Assembly (NCBI GenBank): GCA_963766195.1
Contig: CAVXYY010000005.1
Coordinates: forward strand, 248,001-312,000
Reading direction: 5' to 3'
Length of the DNA stretch: 64,000 nucleotides
Source of the DNA: JAHEFT01 sp963766195
GTDB lineage: Bacteria; Pseudomonadota; Gammaproteobacteria; Xanthomonadales; SZUA-36
Shown: piece after piece, positions 59,415 through 64,000 of the stretch
Numbering within the stretch: position 1 is the first letter of the stretch
Layout: each line of letters starts with the position of its first letter
Notes under the pieces: generated by a model
The model's input: the letters and a program-made list of their open reading frames with translations, nothing else
Told to the model about the DNA's origin: nothing
Database searches by the model: none
Made by a program: the position numbers and the translations under genes

Positions 59415-60173
59415 ATGACAAGAATACTTGTACCCCTTTTATTGCTGCGTTGCCAGGCATTGCGCAGGCCAGTGATTATTCAACGGTTGAAACAAAATTG
59501 AAAGCCGCGATGGCGGCTGACATCCGCACCGAGGCAAGAAGTCGAGCGCGATGCAAACCGTATGCCGGTCGAAACCCTGGAGTTTTTCGGTCTGCGCGAT
59601 GACATGAAAGTGGTCGAGTTGCTTCCCGGCGGTGGCTGGTACACCAAGCTGCTGGCGCCGGTGCTGGCTGAAAATGGCGAATTTTACGTGGCGCTGGGAA
59701 CCGGACGGGTGCAGGAGTCGGTCCTGAACCAGCCCGGTTTTGAGCAGGTCAAGGTCGTGGCGGCTGATGCGAAAATCTTCCGGCCGGAAGGGTCGAGGAC
59801 GTACGTTCTGGAATTTGACGGGCTGGGCGTCGATGACGTCGACATCGTGTTCACGTTCCGGAACTATCACAATTTCGGCCCCGAGGGGCGCGCCGCGATG
59901 AACGCGGCCGTCTTTGACGCCCTCAAGCCGGGCGGTATTTATGCCGTGGTTGACCACACGCGCAGGCACATGGAAGCGGACAATAATGAAAACCGCCGGC
60001 GGGTCGATCCGGTCCTGGCGATCCTTGAAATCGAAGAAGCCGGGTTCGAATTTGTCGGATATTCCGACCTGCATTTCCGGCCTGACGACACGCTGGTTTA
60101 CGAAGTGGGGCGGAAAACGGTCACCGGCAACACGGATCGCTGGACGCTGAAATTCATCAAGCCGCTCAACTGA
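59415..60173 (+). CDS. Exported class I methyltransferase-like protein (two compensating frame shifts)
   Basis: About 252 residues. CAGGAG lies 9 bases before the ATG. The signal peptide MTRILVPLLLL continues as LPGIAQASDYSTVETKLKAA in a second frame, and the frame returns before EVERDANRMPVETLEFFGL; one base lost near 59449 and one gained near 59540 account for this. The body MKVVELLPGGGWYTKLLAPV is motif I of SAM methyltransferases, with DDVDIVFTFRNYHNFG and ALKPGGIYAVVDHTR as motifs II-III. Predicted methyltransferases with signal peptides are common in gammaproteobacteria, but their use in the periplasm, without SAM, is unexplained. Confidence 0.75.
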
Positions 60174-60194
60174 AGTAATATCGCACCCGGAGTC

Positions 60195-61551
60195 ATGAAT
60201 CCAAAATTCCGTGCCAGGCTGGTCCTGGCGGCGGTTTTACTGTTGATTTTTTCGGATGCGCAAGCGCAGCTGAATTTCAATCCGCCGCGTATCGTCGTTT
60301 CAAACCGTCCGCTGGACCTGATGCTGATCGACGGGCCGCCTTCGAATGTTCCAATCCCGGGCACCCAGGCTGGAGTTCGTGGTCAACACCGATCAGGACG
60401 TGTTCCGTGACCGGGACAATGAGACCTGGTACCTCCTGCGCGAAGGTCACTGGCTGAAAAACAGCATGCTGGCCAGTGGTGACTGGATCAGCACGACCGG
60501 TTTGCCGCAAGATTTTTTGACTTTGCAGGTCAGTTTCGACTGGCCGCAAGTCACCGCCGCCATGCCCGCTTCAAAGCCGGATACCCCTCCAATACCCCTG
60601 GTCATCAGCTACGAACCGACTGAACTGGTGCTTATTGACGGTGAAACAAAGCTGGAACCGATCGCCGGAACCGGCCTGCAATACGTTTCAAATACGAGCG
60701 CGGAACTGTTTTTCCTGGATAACCGTTATTACATTTTGTTGTCCGGTCGCTGGTTCAGCACCAAAAATTTCAAGCGCCAATGGTCTGCTGTCAGGGAGCT
60801 ACCCGCGGATTTTGCAGCAATCCCAACGGATCACCGCAAAGCCAGCGTATTGGCGGCGGTTCCCGGCACACCCCAGGCCGAACAGGCCGTGGCCGAGGCG
60901 GCAAAGCCGAAAATTGAAGTGGTTGGCGTTGACGCCACAATCGATCTGAAAGTCCCGTATGCCGGAGAGCCCGAATTTGTCGCCATCGAGGCTACCGGAC
61001 TGCGGCGGGCGCAGAACACGCCGTACCAGGTCATCATGCATAACAATTATTACTACCTGTGTTATGAAGGCGCCTGGTATTCAGCCACTGATCCACGAGG
61101 ACCGTGGCGGGCAGCAAGGGAAATCCCGGAGGCCATCTACGCGATTCCCCCGACCGATCCGGCTTACAACGTAACCTTCGTGCGGGTTGATTCATTCGAC
61201 GACAGCAGCGGCCAGGTCGCCTACTCAAGCACCAGCGGCTACTACAACCGCTACTACACCGGGTCCACCGTGGTCTATGGAACCGGCTGGTACTACCCTG
61301 GTTATTACAACCGGTCGGCCTACTGGCGGTATCCATATACCTATGGATATGGCGCCTGGGGGCCTTATCATCCTTACGGCTACAATCGCTCGGCGACTTA
61401 TACCGTGGATACCCGGGACACCGATTGGGAGTGGGATTTGAACGGCAACAAGCGCAGGGTCTACAACTACGGGCCGCGCAACACGATTGGTTCGGGAGAA
61501 TACCGGATGCCGGAAAGCGATAATTACAGAGGTGACGGAAAACGAGAATAA
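60195..61551 (+). CDS. Exported protein with three tandem beta modules and Tyr-rich tail (one frame shift)
   Basis: About 451 residues. GGAG precedes the ATG; the signal peptide ends SDAQAQ. Three related modules of about 85-110 residues follow (from near 60270, 60600 and 60905). Each has a start like LVLIDGETKLEPIAGTGLQY, a central YY-L--G-W pattern (RYYILLSGRWFS, NYYYLCYEGAWYS, ETWYLLREGHWL) and an end like VRELPADFAAIP or AREIPEAIYAIPP. The last 100 residues are Tyr/Gly rich (YYNRYYTG, YGYGAWGPYHPYGY). One extra base near 60366 breaks the first module. I know similar proteins in proteobacteria but no function. Confidence 0.7.
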
Positions 61552-61597
61552 CCGGGCTCACCGGGTAGCCGTTTAAGGCTGAATTTTATTGAATTAA

Positions 61598-61639
61598 GGA
61601 GGGTAAACGGTTACGGTTACCGATTATTCAAAACCCTCC
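61598..61639. promoter_or_regulatory. Nested inverted repeats in a leader
   Basis: GGAGGGT at 61598-61604 pairs with ACCCTCC at 61633-61639. Inside lies GGTAA, a 10-base middle and TTACC (61602-61621). The right arm overlaps the ribosome-site region of the lipoprotein gene that starts at 61653, so pairing could hide it. This could be a control hairpin or a protein site. Confidence 0.35.
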
Positions 61640-61652
61640 GGAGCACTCGAAA

Positions 61653-62108
61653 GTGAACGTAAAATCTATTTTTGAAAGACCTGCCGTACACAAAACCGCC
61701 AACACGATAGGCGTCCTGTCGATGGTTATCCTGATGATTTTCCTTGCCGGATGCATCAGCAGTTCAAGGTCTTATAACGCGGACAAAAATATCGTGTACA
61801 ACGGCGCCATGTACAATATGGCCAACGTCAAGACTGTTACTTCCAAGGTGGAAGGGCAGCTGCCGAATGGCGACGTCAAGACCATGAAGGGCATGGATAA
61901 AAAGTCCGTCGAGGCGCTGCTGAAACAGAGTTCACCGATCATGGTGACCACGGCTTTTGATCTGGACGGCGATGACATGGTTTACGAGCGTCGCAGCGTG
62001 ACCAAGTATTCCGAATACTCGAAAATGGTCAAAAATTTCGAAAGCGCGTCAAAAAAGGTCACCAAGTTCATGGGCGACAAGAAAGCCACCCAGTTGAAGC
62101 TTAAGTAA
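61653..62108 (+). CDS. Lipoprotein, unknown
   Basis: 151 residues from the GTG at 61653. A long N-terminal segment precedes lipobox MIFLAGC (Cys near residue 33). The mature protein is basic and mixed alpha/beta (KNIVYNGAMYNMANVKTVTS, KKSVEALLKQSSPIMVTTAF, ending DKKATQLKLK). No family recognised. Convergent with the radical SAM gene, 2 bases apart. Confidence 0.65.
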   Translation: MNVKSIFERPAVHKTANTIGVLSMVILMIFLAGCISSSRSYNADKNIVYNGAMYNMANVKTVTSKVEGQLPNGDVKTMKGMDKKSVEALLKQSSPIMVTTAFDLDGDDMVYERRSVTKYSEYSKMVKNFESASKKVTKFMGDKKATQLKLK

Positions 62109-62110
62109 CC

Positions 62111-63038
62111 CTAAAGTCCCCTCATCCATTCCGGGCGCAGGTTGACTGCGCCCGGGCGCTCCAAGGCATCACGCACCGTCTGCAGCAGGCGCGGCTTGTC
62201 CCGGCTCAGCGTGCCCTTGAGCACCAGGTAGTTTGATGCGTGGTCGCTTCTGAAGATGGTGTTTTCCAGCTCCAGCGCCTCCAGTAACCAGGACATTTCC
62301 CGGAACAGACCAGCTTGGTCGAGCGGCTCGAATTCTCCACCGAATCCTGCCTGGTAGCGGTCCCCGCCGGCTGGAAAACTGACCACCAGCGTGGACAGGT
62401 ATTCAGGTTGCGCCTCGTTCATCAGCCGGGCCGAGTTCAGCGCATGTTGGCGGCTATAGCGCTTGCCGCCCATGCCGTTGAGGATCATCACCGAACTCTT
62501 CGAACCGGCCACCTTTATTTTTCTCAGCGCGGCCAGTGAGGTATCAAAATTTTCTCCTTTATTGACTCGCTCCAGCACCAGGTTGTCGCCGGACTCACAA
62601 CCCACGTAGAACAGCCTGAGGCCCGCCTCTTCGAGTTCGGCCAGTTCCTCGACGGTTTTGCTTTTCAGGTTTCTCGGCAGGCAATAGGACGAGACGCGCT
62701 GGACGCCGGGAAAGTAGCGGTGGATGGCCAGCAGGATCTCTTTCAGCCGCCGGAAGGAGAGCGCCATCGCGTCTCCATCAGCCAGGAAGATCCGCCGGAC
62801 CGGGACTCCCGCTCCGGCGATCGCTTCCAGTTCCTGCTCGATTTCTTCCTGTGGCTTCAATTGAAAATTTTTCTGGGGTTGGGTGTACATCTCGCAAAAT
62901 GTGCATTTGTTCCACGAACAGCCGTTCGTCACCTGCAGAATCAGGCTGCCGTGCTTCTGAAGGCGGACGGAACACGGGCTCGATGTAAGGCAGGCGGATC
63001 ATCAGATAATGATAAGGCCTCTGTCGCGTGTTTGACAT
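62111..63038 (-). CDS. Radical SAM protein (one frame shift)
   Basis: About 308 residues from the ATG at 63038 (another ATG in frame at 63062). N-terminal MIRLPYIEPVFRPPSEA leads, after one extra base near 62955, into LILQVTNGCSWNKCTFCEMY, where C-x4-C-x2-C binds the [4Fe-4S] cluster that cleaves SAM. RIFLADGDAMALSFRRLKEI and RLFYVGCESGDNLVLERVNK are strands of the partial TIM barrel with the usual GxE-type SAM contact. The rest has no added domain. The reaction cannot be told; the motif spacing is that of COG1032-like small proteins. Confidence 0.82.
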
Positions 63039-63226
63039 CGTCCCGGGTGTCAAACGGGTCATTTACCCGGCAAACCGGGTGTTACATCCAGGATCGTCGC
63101 AAATTCTCCTTGCAACCAAGCCTGCAGTGTAGAACCCTAGATGGGTTGCGGATGCTGTTTTTCCTGCAGGTGATCAACTGAACCTCAGGCGCATCTGAAA
63201 GTCATAGTTGAAGGAGTGGGTTGGTC

Positions 63227-64000
63227 ATGAAAAACTGGATTATTGGCGCGATTCTGGTCTTGGCGGCTGCTGGCTGCATACTACTATTTTGCGTGTCTAC
63301 CAACCGGCCGGGCCTGGTGAAGAGACGGCGACGCAAGTGGTGATTGTCGAGCCCGTCAAGGAACCGGTAAAGTCACCTGAAATCGCTGAGCCTGGCATCG
63401 CCCCTGACATGGTCGACCAGCCGGAGACACCGACGGAAGCCGAAGAAGTCCCCCTTCCCAAGCTGGTGGAAAGTGACCCGGTGGTACTGGAATCGCTTGG
63501 CGGCTTGTTGGGTGAACCTGTCGTGGCCCGCTACGTTGTCAATGACAACGTGATTTCACGGGTGGTCGCGACGATCGACATGCTGGGCGGCCGACAGGTG
63601 CCTGCCGTGGTGCAAGCCCTGGAAGGCCCGCAAGGCATGTTCCAGGTCACGGCAAATGACGATCCTGAAACCGTGATCAACAATGAAGAGGGAGACCCGA
63701 TCCCGCAGTTCTTTATCGACCCATCCAATTACGCCCGGTACACGCCATACGTTGAAATGGTGGAAGCCGCTGACACCGCCGAATTGGTTGAAAACTATCG
63801 CAGTCTCTATCCCTTGTTACAGGAGGCTTACCGTCAGATGGGATACGCCGACGGTGATTTCAACGCACGCCTGATCGCAGTAATTGACGGTCTGCTCGCG
63901 ACCCCGGAGGTCACGGGACCGGTAGACCTGGTCAAACCCGAAGCTTATTTCCTGTACACGGATCCCGATCTGGAATCGCTTTCGGCGGGGCAGAAAATCT
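63227..64000 (+). CDS. DUF3014 membrane-anchored protein (cut by window end; one or more frame shifts)
   Basis: ATG 63227 with AAGGAG 11 bases upstream. The N-terminus MKNWIIGAILVLAAAGC is a membrane helix or signal. The frame changes near 63280, then VVIVEPVKEPVKSPEIAEPG forms a Pro/Glu linker. The domain ESDPVVLESLGGLLGEPVVA, with VARYVVNDNVISRVVATIDM and NYRSLYPLLQEAYRQMGY, matches my memory of DUF3014, of unknown function, in gammaproteobacteria. The last third lies beyond the window. Confidence 0.75.

Overview
The window is a chromosomal segment of a Gram-negative bacterium, most likely a gammaproteobacterium. It carries an adjacent fabA-fabB pair, FadL-type and bactofilin genes, Tat-exported oxidoreductases, and REP-like palindromes with GTAGGAGCG termini of the kind seen in Pseudomonas and Xanthomonas relatives. 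Genus cannot be named from the sequence; an environmental, possibly sulfur-oxidising or marine lineage fits. I saw no rRNA, tRNA, CRISPR array, prophage or IS transposase. Many genes, including housekeeping ones, are interrupted by one single-base shift that is repaired by removing or adding one base. I annotate these as whole genes with a shift, because assembly or read error is likelier than mass gene decay.

Layout. 1-8.2 kb: an SDR gene cut by the window edge, nadB, a serine beta-lactamase-like hydrolase, DUF3025, a lipoprotein cytochrome c, a FadL porin, a fatty-acid hydroxylase and a class III CoA-transferase. 8.2-12.9 kb (minus strand): a three-gene molybdoenzyme operon resembling cytoplasmic sulfite dehydrogenase SoeABC. 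13.1-22.2 kb: the most unusual region, a one-direction cluster of an ECF-like sigma factor, a membrane zinc-finger anti-sigma factor, an exported TPR-CHAT (caspase-like) protein, and three secreted proteins (IPT/beta-helix, NHL propeller, SGNH hydrolase). The last two share a nearly identical C-terminal domain. 22.2-29.8 kb: small membrane proteins, a Tat-exported FAD oxidase, a MoxR/VWA pair, fabAB and a DMT transporter. 29.8-37.4 kb (minus strand): a TPR signalling protein, a translationally coupled gluconate-dehydrogenase-subunit-3/GMC oxidoreductase/RidA operon, an aldo-keto reductase and zwf. 37.5-53.2 kb: a secreted ADP-ribosylglycohydrolase, an LRR lipoprotein, a PQQ-type sugar dehydrogenase, a KorA-KorB-rubrerythrin operon, an AGCS symporter with a large insert, an orphan LytS-like kinase, fructose-bisphosphate aldolase, and metA-metY-yqiA. 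53.2-58.9 kb: a bactofilin, a methyltransferase-like protein and a MacAB/LolCDE-like ABC exporter. 58.9-64 kb: a periplasmic methyltransferase, a three-repeat secreted protein, a lipoprotein, a radical SAM protein and a DUF3014 protein cut by the window end.

How genes may work together. The sigma/anti-sigma/CHAT cluster looks like a self-contained signalling unit in which proteolysis could free a sigma factor that drives the secreted products. SoeABC, the lipoprotein cytochrome, KorAB and the GMC/Tat dehydrogenases point to a respiratory, aerobic metabolism with varied electron donors. MetA plus MetY supports methionine synthesis by direct sulfhydrylation.
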